Source: Prorocentrum cordatum
Taxonomy: Eukaryota > Sar > Dinophyceae > Prorocentrales > Prorocentraceae
Reading direction: 5' to 3'
Length of the DNA: 64,000 nucleotides
Assembly: GCA_963575745.1 (NCBI GenBank)
Contig: CAUYUJ010000871.1
Coordinates: forward strand, 44,358-108,357
In this document: in pieces, positions 46,122 through 60,240 of the stretch
Position numbering within the stretch: position 1 is the first letter of the stretch
Layout: each line of letters starts with the position of its first letter
Made by a program: the position numbers and the translations under genes
The notes under the pieces: generated by a model
Seen by the model: only the letters and a program-made list of their open reading frames with translations
Told to the model about the DNA's origin: nothing
Database searches by the model: none

Positions 46122-46896
46122 ATGCAATTCCTGGGACTCCGACAGACTGAATCCCCTGGCGTCTGCGGTGCATGGGCCTGCGGCTTTTGGAGGACTCCCA
46201 GTATCCCTCAATCTCCTATGCATGTTCTTCAACGTTGTTGGTTGGCAAAATGCAAAATACAAAAGGTTATAAACAGATCCATCTTGCGCCCTCCATACTT
46301 GTTTGAATTCAACCTTACGCCATTGGTCTTGATATGCCTGGGGTGGGTTGTCACGGTTGAGTTCTCACTCGGCTTTGACATTCCATCTTGTATGCCTCCG
46401 TATCTTCTGGGTTCATTGCGTGCTTGGGACATTCAGTTTCTATTTCAGACTTTCGTTCAGTACATATATCCGTCTTGGTTGCTACTTATGTTCAATGGGT
46501 TTCATGGGACTCAATGAAGGATTTCTTTATTTCTTGCTTACTTCAGACCTTGGGACCATATGCCCCCAAGATTGGCTTCAAGAGCTACTCAAGCCACTCA
46601 AGATTGTTGATCAATTTGAGCATACTCCTTTATCTTGCATTACGTTTCTCATTTTTCTCTTCTTCATTCAAAGCAAGAGAGACCTTGTGGTGGGATTAAT
46701 TTGGGACATCGGACAATCTATCATTCATGATTTCTTTCAGTATCATGGGTTTCAATCCTGGGCTGGGCTTCACCTTTCTTCTGCTTCATCTTCCTTCCGC
46801 CTCTCCTCTCGCCTCCCTCTTTCTCTACCGTACGCATTTGGCGTATTGGTGGCTTCTCAGGTTTGTGTTTTGGGAGAACCGACCTTTCAAGGCGCT
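46122..46896. other. 3' non-coding part of the family B insertion
   Basis: AT-richer sequence with overlapping short ORFs in several frames but no motif. It leads into the (TCA)n tail, so it is probably the element 3' UTR. Confidence 0.45.
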
Positions 46897-46914
46897 TCAT
46901 CATCATCATCATCA
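46897..46914 (+). repeat. (TCA)n 3' tail of the family B insertion
   Basis: Six TCA triplets immediately precede the point where family A sequence resumes (TCCCCTCGTCCCC). A simple-repeat tail at the 3' end is typical of some LINE lineages. Confidence 0.7.
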
Positions 46915-49290
46915 TCCCCTCGTCCCCTATGGTACAGGAGTGAGGAGGATTTTTCGAGACAGTTTTACTGACGTTTATGAACCCCCCCTGGCGCAGTGCC
47001 GACCGTGTCCCGCCTATACTTCTGGCCTGACGGCGGCTTCAGCCCCGGTCAAGCTAATCCATAGGAACGCCATGAGCTCCTACGGTGGCCAAGCCTTCTA
47101 CCTGGGCGAGGGTCAGGCTGACCTACACCGTGCGGGGCGTGCAAACCCCAGCTCCACCGATGGAGACGGGCCAGGTCGCTCCATACACCTCGTCAGCCTA
47201 AACATCACCAGTCTCTCAGCGAATTGGCCAACCATCACCGCTCTTGGTGTCGACCACAACGCCGCAGTCATAGCACTACAGGAGACCCGACATGCTAAGC
47301 CGACCAGACAAGCCATCGCTACCAGCGCCGCCAATCCACTCCACGGGGGATACCACGCCAGTCTTGGACCTGACCTGGATCTGGCGCGAGCCCAGCGCAG
47401 AGCTGCCCACGGCGGCACAGACCACACCGTCGTGGGCAACACTGGCACCTCGGGAGGGGTCGCCATCCTCTCTAAGGATGCCATTGTCGACTCCACTGTC
47501 GACGACAATGCGCCCTGTATCGTCGCCCTCAAGGCCAAGAAAAGATGGCACGAGGTCTTTCTCCCGCTCTGCACTCAGCACCGCCGCAGGCGGCGACGAA
47601 ACAACCACGGGCCCGCGGGGATCTACATAGCGAGCCTCTACGGGATTGCTGGAGGAGACAGCACAGCTCTTTCTCGGCTCGCTGACTGCGCCGCCGCTAG
47701 GGTCGGCTCAGCCCCCTATTTCATCTGCGTGGACGCCAATACGAACATCGATGACAATCCACACCTTCTGCACATGTTGCAGCACGGATGGTTCAACGTC
47801 GCTGAGGGCACACCAGACCACACCATGCACACATACGGCAATATCCCTGACTGGGACCGCGTCACCAAGTGCCCCCGCACTTCGCGCATCGATTAAATCA
47901 TTGCCAACCAAGCGGCGCGATCCCTTGCCACCGACTTCTGCTATCTACGCGACTTGCCAGCGAAGTCTCATGTTGGCCTGCAGGTCACGCTTGACCTCAG
48001 TCGCCTCGACCATACGGCCCGACGTCTTCTTGCCCCCACGCCCTACCCTCCCGACGATGGAGCTCATGAGGGTCACGAGCTGCAGGCACTAGGGACACTC
48101 ATCGCTGGGCGATATCAGGACCGCATGGAACAGGCCGACACACGCGACGACGTGGAGCGCATGTTCGCCCTGGCTAACGAGGCCAGTCATGAGTACCATC
48201 TCACCCGTCTGCGCGACCTGCCACCTCCACCGCCCGACCGCCCAAAAAAGAAGCCCCCCACCATGCACGGGCTCACGCCCATGTTCGAAGAGCGACCAGT
48301 TGTCCCCCGCGCCTTCCCCACCTACGGAGCCTCCACGATACACATGAACCGACTGCGCAAGCTCCATCGGCAACTCTGTGAGCTTCGTTTCATCGGACAG
48401 CACCATCATTTAGATTGCCGTGCCATCCCGCCGTACCTCGCGCAGCGCATCGACTGCGCGTGGACCGCGGCCCGCCTCCTATGCCACAAGCTGCGCCCCA
48501 CGGTTCTCCTGGACTTCCCCGAGGCCTGGACCCCCGACGAGCCAGCACCTCACGGAGAGCACCTTGACGTTTTGACCCAACACCTCGACTTAGAGCTGGC
48601 GCGACGTGCGAGCCGTGCCAAAGCTGAACGCATCAAGATATGGGCCGAGGGCGTCCGCGAGCCAAGCGGGCGAAAGGCGGCCATATACGCACGGGCTGCT
48701 GACAGCTCGCCCACGGCGTATCTCCGCACGCCTACCACACCAGACGATACGCAACTCCACTGCGACACCACCGCCTTTAAACCTGACGAAGCTAGCACGG
48801 ACGACAGCGACGCTGACACCGAAGCTGGCGGCTTCAGCCCCAGCGACGGTAGTTCGCCCGACACGGACAACGACGAAGACCACACTTGTGAACCACCACC
48901 TGCACAAGTCCCCGACATTCTCCCTGCCAACGCCATTGTTGCTAATACCAAAGACATGCTTAAGCTCATGGTCGACTCCTGGGAGCCCATCTTGGGCAGG
49001 TACCGCGCCCGTGCAGGACATGACGCCGAAGCCATGCCGACGTGGGCTGACTTCTACGACGAGTACCGACAAGAGCTGCCTACGCCATCACCAGCTACCC
49101 CTTTCCACCTCCCCGACGACCAACTCATCCACTTTATTCGCACCCGTTCACCGCGCCGCGCGGGGGGTCTGGACGGCTGGACTACTAAGGAGGCTAAGGA
49201 GTTACCCGACGACATTCTTCGCCTCTTTGCCAGCGTCTTACGCGCTATGCAACGCACTGGCACCATCCCAGAACCCCTCCTCATGTGCCA
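46915..49290 (+). pseudogene. Family A ORF2, endonuclease and start of RT, copy 3
   Basis: The APE endonuclease is readable: VSLNITSL, ALQETRH, ASLYG, CVDANTN. Then TAA 47894-47896 in TSRID-stop replaces the Tyr codon of SRIDYI. Reading continues (LPAKSHVGLQVTLDLSRL) from about 47954 through the linker with GGFSP into the RT fingers (GGLDGW). A missing C near 49291 shifts the frame. Compared with copy 2 there are few other substitutions, so the insertion events are fairly recent. Confidence 0.8.
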
Positions 49291-52200
49291 AACCCGTGCC
49301 TCCGAAAAGGCCGAGGCGAACTCCCAACGGACCAACGACTTCTCTCGGTGCTTTCCGTTTGGATGTATGCGTGGGAAGCGCCAGCTTACCGCAGCCTCAC
49401 GGACTGGCGGAAAGGATGGACCCACGCCACGAGTTTTTGCGCTGTCCCCAAAGCTACCATTGGGGACGTCAGCACCTCTCTTGCCCTGCGCATCGAACAC
49501 GCCAGGGCCTTACTCCTTCCCTTAGCTGGGGCTGCCCTGGACCGACAGAAGTGTTTCGACTACCTCATCACGGACATCTGCCTTAACCTTGCGCTTCACG
49601 CGGGGTGTCCCCAAGACATCGTTACTGTCCGCAGAAACTTCTACAGTCGCACAAACGCTACATCCGCATGAACGGTGCGTACTCTAAGGAACTGGCCAGG
49701 ACAAACGGTCACCTCCAGGGAAGCTCTTGGTCCCTGGACGACATTAAGCTGCTCATGTGTGTGTGGACCAAGAGACAGCATCGATACGTTCCGCGATCAC
49801 TCAGCACTACCTTTGTTGACGATAGCAACTCCACTACTCACACCGCGCCTGAGTTGCAGAAATCTCTTGATGAAACCGCCAAGTTTGATCGATTTTCAGG
49901 TCAACGCATTCACCCTGGCAAAGTTGCGGGGTGGGCGCTCACCGACGAGCTTCACACCGCCGTTACCCAGCTCACTCTGGCGGAACGGCCCTTACGCGTG
50001 GTCGACTCCTTCAAGCTCGTCGGGAGTACATCAACGCCGAGGCAGCGCCGGCTCCAGCCGCGCTTAACCTCACGGCCACCGCTGACGCCCGTGTTCGCAG
50101 GGCGACTAGTCGCCTGCCGCGCATTGGCAAGCTCCCATCACCGATGCTTATTAAGGCGCGGCACGCCCGTTCCCTTGCTGCCAGTGTCTGTACCACGGGC
50201 ACCGACATTCAAGCCCCATCAGGCACCGTCAAAACTGCCTACAACCATGCCCTTAAGGCGGCTATCCGCCCCAAGGGAAACAGGTGGGTCGAGTTTTGGA
50301 CCCTCATGGCCGTGTGCGTCCCAGGACACGCCCTGGAGATTGACGCCATTACGCAGCGTGAAGTTTTCCTGTGTCTGCGGCGACAGGTTAACCGCGACGC
50401 TACTCTCTGCGGTCTCGTCAGGGATCTCCAACACCACGTTCAGACCCTATTTGGGGGGGGACCTGTCGGACGACTTGTCCAGACGCTTCAGCAGCTCCGT
50501 TGGACCTGGCCCACATTTGGCATCATGTACGACGACTGGGGCTGTCAGATCAGTTGGCTGAACTTACCCCAAAACGCCTTCCTTCACATGCTGCGAGCCT
50601 CACAACGCAGAGCCTTTCTGAGAAAGATCAAGCCACGGCGTCATGACCTTGGACACCTTGCCTCTGTCAGACAGGGCCTCGACCTCTTCGCCAGCATGTG
50701 GCTCGCCCGAACGAAAGGAGCAGCCAAATGCAATGCCTGGCAGCTGGCGCTCCTCCTGAACTACCTGTCGGGCGGGGACCACACCCAACAGCGTCGATCC
50801 CGATCAAACACGTCTGCTGACCCCAGCCCCATCTGCCGATACTGCGACGAGGAAGAGGAAACTCAGGAGCACACTGTTCGCGACTGCAAGTGCTGGGCCC
50901 GAGAAAGAGCCCCTCTCACCACCCTCATCAGTGACGAGCAGTGGGCCCGTCTTCCGCCGCACACAAGACACTGCGGGCTCTTCGATGAAGACCCAGCCCT
51001 CCTCGACCTGCAGGCCGACCTCGCGAGGGACCCGCTACCTCAGCCCATGCCGCGGCCCCCCCCTGAGGGAGATCCTGCGGCTTCAGCCCAGGACTCCTAC
51101 ACCACCTACATTGACCACGACACTGGTTGGACATGGGTCTACGCTGCCACGGACGGTGCATGCACCAACCAAGCCATCCCATTGCTTGCACGAGCGGGCT
51201 ACGGCGTCTACTACGGCATCGACCACCGCATGAACTACAGTGCACGCGTTCACGGCATTACGCAGAACGCACAGCTTGCGGAGACCCTCGCCATTGTCCA
51301 CCTCACGGCATGTGCTGAACGGCCCGTACACGTTTTCGTGGACAACCAGGCGGTGGTTGATGGGTTCCAAAGAATCATCGACGGACACTCACCACCGCAG
51401 GGCACGCACGTGGAGCTCTGGGAAAAGATCCACCGATGCGTCATGGCCAAGCCCAACATGTTCCGCGTCGAGAAAATCGCAAGCCACCTGGGAGACATGG
51501 GCATCGACCTCGGGCTCATCGAGCCCATCGCGGAGGAGTTCAATCGTCAGGCTGACGCCCTCGCCACAACGGCGGCACGTACTCATAACCTTCCAGACGA
51601 CACCGTCGAAGCTGCCAAAACACGACATCGCCAAGCGACCGTGCTTCATGGAGTCGCTGTCGCCATCTACGAGCGTAGACACCGTACACTCCCCCTCCCA
51701 CACCGCAGGGCTGGGTTCACAGCTGCGGAACTCAACAAAATGGAACCAAATCCCCTGCTGTCTGACCAGGCACCACCCGCGGCTGGACCAGACATCCCAC
51801 AGAACCCGGACGAGCTCTGGGCCGAGGCCCAACGGGCGATATTCGACGAACAGGAGGACGACCCGTTCGGCTTTGGTGGGGGCCTCGACTTCCTGGGCGA
51901 CGGGCCAGCCAGCGCCAGCCCTGCCTCGTCGGGCACCCGCACGGCGCCCCCGACTCCGCCATTGAGAGCGGCAGCGCACCCACATGACAACGCCGCTCAC
52001 TTTCAAGACGCTGACGAACAGGAGGATGACCTGTTCAGCTTCGGTGGGGGATCGGACGCTTTGGACGACGGACCAGCCAGCGAAAACCCTGCCCCGTCGG
52101 GCAACCTCTCGATCCCTACTGCGACTCCGTCCCCGAGAGCGACATCGCCCACATACGATGATATCGGCCACCGCCAAGACGCCGACCACGACCTGGGTGA

Positions 52201-52899
52201 CCCCCGCGGACTGAGTGGCATAGAGGACGCACCGCCGATACCACACGCTGCCGACCATGCCGCCCTACCGAGACGCCAACCTTCTACGCGACCGACCTCA
52301 GAGCCTTGCACGGCATCATGATTGGTCCCACCGCGCAAACCACTCCGCCCCCCCACCGGCGGCAGCCCGCGGGGGCGGCTTCAGCCCCCCCGCAGGGCAC
52401 TAAACCAGACAGGCCCTCGTGCCCCGTCCACGCTTCCATCGTTGCTGAGCGAGAGGAAGCGGCTCTCCCGACCTCTCGGGGCGTGGCCCTAGCGGCTCCA
52501 GCCCTGGGGTCGCGTGTGCCCCTCCAGTCACCCTTCAAGGGTGACGGACGACAGCGTACAGGGTGCCGCACTACGCTAGTCCACCATTTGGACAGGCGTA
52601 CCGAGGACCTCGCCTCTGTCTCGAGGCTCTCGGCTGCTGGCACTGAGCAGCCACCCCTCACCGACCGCGAAACCGAGCTGTCCCAGGCTATGGCTGCTCT
52701 CCAGCAGAGGTGCGTTGCTCTCGCCGCGGACCTCGCCGCCGCCCAAGCTCGCCAAGGCCCTCTACTCCAGCGCCTTCACAGCGCTGGGCGAGCCTTTGCC
52801 GAGCTGCTCACGGCCTCGCCCGATGGTGCCGTGCCGTCACTCACCATCCAAGCTATGCTGTCATCGTTCCGCGGCGCTCCACCTGGTGCCCCGCGCTAA
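49285..52899 (+). pseudogene. Family A ORF2, RT, CCHC finger, RNase H and C-terminus, copy 3
   Basis: RT motifs LDRQKCFD, NGHLQGSSW and FVDD are all present but lie in pieces because single bases are missing near 49291, 49650 (CAGTCGCACAAACG) and 50027 (GGGAGTACATC). From about 50031 the frame is open through CRYCDEEEETQEHTVRDC and RNase H (YAATDGA, AETLAI, VFVDNQ, RQADAL) and both EQEDD repeats. It shifts again near 52305, then reaches the normal end GAPPGAPR and TAA 52897-52899. All catalytic residues are kept; only indels disable the copy. Confidence 0.82.
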
Positions 52900-53266
52900 T
52901 CTCCTCCTTTCTGCCTGCCCGTGTGTACGCGTGGCTCCGCGTCCACGGTGTCAGGGCGTGGGGGCGGGGGGTGCCCCGTCACTGCGCGCCGCTTAGCGGC
53001 CAAGCGCCCAACTGGCGGTCTGCCAAGCCGCCTAGCCACGTGTCAGCACGTCGCCTTTCTTGTTGGGGCCTCTTTCCTTACGCGGTCTGACAGGTGAGAT
53101 CATCATCGTCTGTCCGCCGTCTGTAGCGTCTGTCGCACTGCGCCGGGGGAGGGGTTTTTTGTTGCCCGCCCTCGTATCTAAAGGCTGCACCGCCGCAAAT
53201 AGTGTTTGCGAGTTGTCGCACCGCAGTGCGCCTCGCGGACGGACCCTGGTCCGCCTACTTGTCCGA

Positions 53267-53270
<4 letters not shown>
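52900..53270 (+). promoter_or_regulatory. Copy 3 3' UTR with terminal stem-loops
   Basis: Collinear with the copy 1 and 2 3' UTRs. The stem-loops CGCAC-CGCA-GTGCG (53217-53230) and CGGACC-CT-GGTCCG (53240-53253) precede CTACTTGTCCGATCT and (CT)n. Confidence 0.65.
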
Positions 53271-55290
<2,020 letters not shown>

Positions 55291-56490
55291 CCCACCCTCC
55301 TCCTCCTCCTCCCCCTTCTCCTCCTCCCCCTTCTCCTCCTCCCCCTTCTCCTTCTCCTTTTCCTCGTCCACCTCCTCCTCCCCCTCCCCCTCCTTTCCCT
55401 CCTCCTCCTTTTCCTCCTCTTCCTCCTCCTCCTCCTCCTCTTTCCTCCTTTTCCTTTCCACCTCCTCCTCCCCCTCCTCCTCCTTTCCCTCCTCCTCCTT
55501 TCCTCCTCCTCCTCTTCCTCTCCTCTCTCCACCTCCTCCGCTCCCCTTCTCCTCCTCTTTTTCCTCTTCCCCTCCTCCTCCCCCTCCCCTCCTTTCCCCT
55601 CCCTCCTCCTTCCTCGTCTTCCTCCTCCTCCCCCCCCTCCTCCTCCTCCTCCCCTCCTCCTCCTTCCTTCCTCCTTTTCTCTTCCCCCTCCTCTCCTCCT
55701 CCTCTACCCTCGCCTCCTTTCTTACTCCTCCTCTACTCCTCGCTCCTCGTCCTCTCTCTCGTCCTCCCCTCCTCCTCCCTCTTTCCTCCTCCTCCCCTCC
55801 TCCTCCTCACCTCCCCTCCTCCTCCTCTCCTCCCCTCCTCCTCTCCGCCTTATCCTCCTCCTCTCTCCCTCCTCCTCCTCTCTCCTCTCCTCTCCCCGCC
55901 CTCCCTCCTCTCCTCTCATCCTCCTCTCCTCTCCTCCTCCTTCCTCCTCTCTCCTCCTCCTCCCTCCTCCTCCCCCCCCTCCTCCTCCTCTCTTCCTCCT
56001 TCCTCTCCTCCTCCTCCTCTCCTCCTCCTCATCCCTTTTCCTCCTCCTCCTCCTCCTCCTCCTGCTTTCTCCTCCTCCTCCTCCTCTTCCTCGCCCTCGT
56101 CCTCGTCTTTTTCATCACTTCTCCTTCCCCCCCTTCCTTCCTTCGCCTGATCCTTTCCTCCACTCCACGTTCTTTCCCTCCTCCGCTTCCGTCCTCCCCT
56201 CCTCCTCTCCTCCCTCCCTCACTCCCTCCCTCCCTCCTCCCTCCCTCTCCTCCTCTCCTCCTCCTCATGCTCCTCCTCCTCCTCCTCATCCTCCCTCCTC
56301 CTCCTCCCCTCCATCTCCTCCCTCCTCTCCTCCTCCTCCTCCCTCCTTCCTCCTCCTCCTCCTCCTCCTCCTCCCCCTCCTCCTCCTCCCCCACTCGCTG
56401 CTCCTCCTCCTCCTCTCCTCCTCATCCTCCTCCTCATATTCGCTTCTCCTCCTCCTCCTCATCCTCCTCCTCCTCCTCCTCCTCCCAGTC
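55291..56490. repeat. (CTC)n microsatellite, about 1.2 kb
   Basis: Almost pure CTC/TCC with scattered C and T interruptions. The Ser/Pro/Leu-only and Glu/Arg-only ORFs on the two strands are products of this repeat. Confidence 0.95.
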
Positions 56491-56790
56491 TGTTCATTTC
56501 AGTCACTGTTGGTATTTTTGGCCCGGGCAGTTAATGTACTTCTACTCGGTGTGCGGCCGTTTGGCCACTATCGGCCCCAGGCAGTTGATCGGTGAATGCA
56601 CTTAACGCTCCTAGAAGGGGCTTGAAAACCTCCAACGAATTCGTCGCGGGTTAGGGCCCAGTGGCCCCAGTCATCGAGGCCGCCGCCAGCCGTGTCCGAC
56701 GCACTGCGGGTCGTCGGTTGATTCTTGGATTTCTCTAATCCCCTGAGCCACTGCGACTGTGGTTGCCCAAAGAGTTCAAAGCGTTCAAAG
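56491..56790. other. Unique segment between (CTC)n tracts, possible exon
   Basis: A good pyrimidine-rich acceptor, CTGTTCATTTCAG, ends at about 56510. It is followed by TCACTGTTGGTATTTTTGG and an open frame in at least two phases for about 90 nt. Without a homologue I cannot choose the frame, so no CDS is called. Confidence 0.25.
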
Positions 56791-57170
56791 CGTCCTCCTC
56801 CTCCTCCTCCTCCTCCTCCTCCTCCCTCCTCCTGCTCCTCCTCCTCCTCCTCCTCTCTCCACCTCCTCCTCCTATCATCCTCCTTCTCTCATCCTCCTCC
56901 TCCCCTTTCCTCCTCCTCCTCCTCCTCCTCCTCCCTCCGCCCGCCTCTCCTCCTCCTCCTCCTCCTCCTGCTCATCCTCCTGCTACGCCTCCTCCCCGCT
57001 CTCGCCGCTCTCATCCTCTCTTCTCCTGCTTCCTCCTCCTCCTCTCCGCCCTCCTCCTCTCTGCTCCTCCTCTCCTCCTCCTCGTCCTCCTCCTCCGCCT
57101 TCCTCTTCGTCCCCTACACCCTCCCCTTCCTTTCCCCTTCACTCCCCTCCTCCTCCTTCTCCCCCTCCTT
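56791..57170. repeat. (CTC)n microsatellite
   Basis: About 380 bp of imperfect CTC/TCC triplets, interrupted by short GCC/ATC-bearing stretches. Confidence 0.92.
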
Positions 57171-57637
57171 CATTCAGCTGGCCCGCACGGCGTAGGGCGG
57201 GAGCGTCTAGAGCGCATAATCCACCTGATGGGCTTTCTATGGCAGTGGTAGTGGTCGTGGCCCTTGCGGTTTGTTTTGTGATCTTTCCTGTGCGTTGCCC
57301 CATACTCGATTGAGAGTGTCGTGGGTGGGCGGTACTGCGAATCACGGAGTGAGCGCGGGTGACGAGCAGGGTCTTCGGAAAGGCACGGCGGGCAAGAGCG
57401 TCCTGACAAGCCCGTCAGGGCGGCGATCCGGCTCTGACCGCTGCAAGGCCCTTGTCGCCCACAGGGCGAAGTGGCCGAAAGTGGCCAAGGGATTCGGGCG
57501 CCCACAGGTGGCCGTTGCCCGAGTCGCGCCGTCATCTTCAACGCTGGACTTCGCGCCTGCGGCTCCTCGTGCAACTGCGCCGTCGTGTGGTTTGCCCGCT
57601 CGGTGGTGCTGACCATGGGCTGCCATGCCAGTTCCAG

Positions 57638-57724
57638 GACACGGTGGAGTATCAGGAAACGCTCGTCAAGATGTCTTCTTCCGTGTACGACAAGGTCGTG
57701 TATTACGGCGTCGAGAGCTACAAG
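57638..57724 (+). CDS. Candidate exon of a host gene (29 codons)
   Basis: A 3' splice site TGCCAGTTCCAG precedes an 87-nt open stretch encoding DTVEYQETLVKMSSSVYDKV and then VYYGVESYK, a normal soluble-protein composition that stands out from repeat-derived surroundings. It ends at CTACAAG followed by GTCGCC, a possible 5' splice site. The frame continues openly if no splice occurs. I recognise no family. Whether it belongs with the exon at 58811 is unknown. Confidence 0.35.
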
Positions 57725-57989
57725 GTCGCCTTGCAGGCGCGCGCGCGCGCTGCCGGCCGGAGGAGCTTCGGCGATCCAGCGTGTCTTGCTTTCTCCGCCT
57801 CATCCACGATATTGCCGAGGAGGACAGTTCGTGCCCGCCGCGTGTTCCCCCCCGCCTTTCCCCTTTTCTCCACCACCTCCGCCTCCCCCCTGGACGCCCC
57901 TCCGCCCGCCCGTTTTCCAGTGACACAAACGGGCCCCGCGCAGGAGATGCCAGATTCTTGCCACAGCATGCCTCACTTAAAGACAATCC

Positions 57990-58452
57990 TACCCCTCCTC
58001 CTCCTCCTCCTCCTCCTCCTCCTCCTCCTCCTTCTCCTCCTCCTCCCTTCTCCTCCTCCTCCTCCTCCTCCTCCTTCCCCTCCCCCCTCCTCCTCCTCAC
58101 TCCTCACTCCTCACTCCTCACTCCTCACTCCTCCTCCTCCTCCTCCTTCTCCTATATCCTACCCCTCCTCTCCTCATCCTCCTCATCCTCCTCCTCCTCC
58201 TACCTCCTCCTCCGACTTCCTCCTCCTCCTACCTCCTCCCCTCCTCTCCTCCTCCTCCTCTCCTCCTCCTCCTCTCCTCCTCCTCTCTCCCATCCCCCTC
58301 CTCCTCCTCATCCTCCTCCTCCTCTCCTCCTCCTCCTCATCCTCCTCCTCCTCGTCCTCCTCTCCTCTCCTCTCCTCCTCCTCCTCCTCCTCCTCCTCCT
58401 CCTCCTCCTCCTCCTCCTCCTCCTCCTCCTCCCCCTCCTCCTCCCCCTCCCA
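57990..58452. repeat. (CTC)n microsatellite
   Basis: About 460 bp of CTC/TCC triplets, with a short CTCACTC sub-repeat near 58095-58130. Confidence 0.93.
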
Positions 58453-58676
58453 GTGCTCCGCGCCTGGAGGAACGTGTGCGGCATGAGTGCGCGTCCCGGC
58501 GCGTGTGCACACCGCACGCGCCCCGGCACGTGCTCGGAGCGCGCACCCGGCCAGTACTCGGCACTTTTTTTTGGGGGGGGGGGGCTGCCGGGCAGGGCGG
58601 GCCGCCCTCTCGAGCAGCCCCCGCAACAGGCTGCCAGTCGGGGCAAGGCCCAATCAGCGGGTGTTCCACACTGTAA

Positions 58677-58787
58677 GGGGCCACATGCGAACGCTACCCC
58701 TGCCCACCACGATTTCTCAGGGGGAGGGTGGGGTCCACTTCGCCTCAGAAATCGTGGTGGGCAGGGGTAGGGTTCGCATGTGGCCCC
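58677..58787. repeat. Long inverted repeat (44-bp arms, 23-bp loop)
   Basis: The arms 58677-58720 and 58744-58787 are reverse complements with two mismatches. The left arm starts GGGGCCACATGCGAAC and the right arm ends GTTCGCATGTGGCCCC. The loop is G-rich. The arms are far longer than expected by chance. It could be a small foldback transposon or a hairpin-RNA locus. No target duplication was seen. Confidence 0.85.
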
Positions 58788-58810
58788 CTACACCTGCATT
58801 TCCTCGGCAG

Positions 58811-58869
58811 GGCCACGACCCACCCGAGGTATGGTTCAATCGCGGCCCGCTCGCAAACCTGGCGGTTTG
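58811..58869 (+). CDS. Candidate exon of a host gene (about 20 codons)
   Basis: The acceptor TTTCCTCGGCAG is followed by 59 nt encoding GHDPPEVWFNRGPLANLAVW (the last codon is split by the junction), then a donor-like GTCAGT. Both boundaries look like normal splice sites, and the peptide composition is that of a real protein. It lies between two (CTC)n tracts, which would be intronic. The family is unknown. Confidence 0.4.
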
Positions 58870-58871
58870 GT

Positions 58872-59436
58872 CAGTGATCCTCCTCGTCGTCGTCCTCCCC
58901 CTTTTCCTCCTCCCCCTCCTCCTCCGCCTCCTCCTCCTGCGCCTCCTCCTCCTCCTCCTCCACCTTTTCCTCGTCGTCGTCCTCTTCCTCCTCTTCCTCA
59001 TCCTCCTTCTCCCTCTCCTCTTTCTTTTCCTTTTCCTCCTCCCCCTCTTCCTCCGCCTCCTCGTCCTCTTCTCGTTCCTCCTCCTCCTCTCCCTCCTCCC
59101 CCTCCTTCCTCCTCCTCCTCCTCCTCCTCCCCTCCTTCCTCCTCCTCCTCTCCTCCTCCTCGTCCTCCTCCTCATTCTCCTCTCCCCTCATCCTCCTCCT
59201 CCTCCTCGTTCTCGTCCTCGTCGTCCTCTCCTCCACCTCTCTTCCTCCTACTCCTCGTCCTCCTCTCCTCCTCCTCCTCCTCCTGTTCCCGTCCTCCTCC
59301 TCGTCCTCGTCCTCCTATCTCATCCTCCTCCTCCCCTCCTCCTCTTCCCTCCTCCTTTTCTCGTCCTCCTCTTTTCATCGCCCCGCCTTCGCCCTCCTCC
59401 TCCTCCTCCTCCTCCTCCTCCTCCTCCTCCTCCTCG
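58872..59436. repeat. (CTC)n/(TCC)n microsatellite
   Basis: About 565 bp of CTC/TCC with frequent CGTCGT and TTCC interruptions. Confidence 0.93.
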
Positions 59437-59838
59437 TGGGGGATCCTGCCTCGCACGGGCACGAAAACTGGCGACTCGCACCTCGCGGCCTGGGCCGGGG
59501 AGAGGTGCCCTTGCCGCCGCGCGGCCGCGCGAGGGGCGCACGGATGCCCGCGCACCGCGAGGGGTGCGGGGTCGGAGGGCCAGGGCTTTCCCCTTCAGGC
59601 TCACCTGGCGCAAGCGAAGTCGAAGGCCCGTCGGGAGCCTTGAGACGGGGGTCAGTGCAAACGGGGGTCAGCCAGAGCGCCCGATCTTGCGGGATCCTGC
59701 ACGGCCAGGGCCACGTTGACCCAGGCTTGGGGTGCAGGATCCTGCAGTGACCTGCAGGATCCTGCAGGATCCTGACCGACCGGGGTCTGGATTGACCCGG
59801 GTCAGTAAGGCCGAAGACCCCTTGAGGCGACCGAGGGT
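59437..59838. other. Unique GC-rich segment with CAGGATCCTG palindromes
   Basis: No gene is seen. At about 59733-59772 the decamer palindrome CAGGATCCTG occurs three times in close order (tgcaggatcctgcag, gcaggatcctgcaggatcctg), with related GGGATCCTGC copies at about 59450 and 59690. Confidence 0.5.

Positions 59839-60240
<402 letters not shown>

Larger units (their letters stand above)
39685..46914 (+). mobile_element. Family B LINE insertion (5'-truncated), nested in copy 3
   Basis: Copy 2 reads CACCTCTCC-TCCCCTCG across this point (near 21009). Copy 3 has 7,230 extra bases, visibly less GC-rich than the host element. The left end falls inside an APE endonuclease domain, as expected of 5' truncation. 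The right end is a (TCA)n run, a typical simple-repeat LINE tail. No target-site duplication longer than 2-3 nt can be told apart from the repeat. The segment carries an RT ORF of a different lineage, then several ORFs without recognisable relatives. It may be one element with downstream ORFs or a composite of more than one insertion. Confidence 0.8.
29548..53270 (+). mobile_element. Family A LINE copy 3, full length but split by a 7.2-kb insertion
   Basis: It has the same ends as copy 2. Removing the family B insertion (39685-46914) and the A-rich block in ORF1 leaves about 16.25 kb, collinear with copy 2 throughout. It carries ORF1, giant ORF2 and the 3' UTR, flanked by (CT)n on both sides. 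Its lesions (stops at 31380, 37203, about 37662 and 47894; single-base deletions near 34409, 36220, 37886, 49291, 49650, 50027 and 52305) are absent from copy 2. The two copies thus decayed independently from a coding-competent ancestor. Confidence 0.9.
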
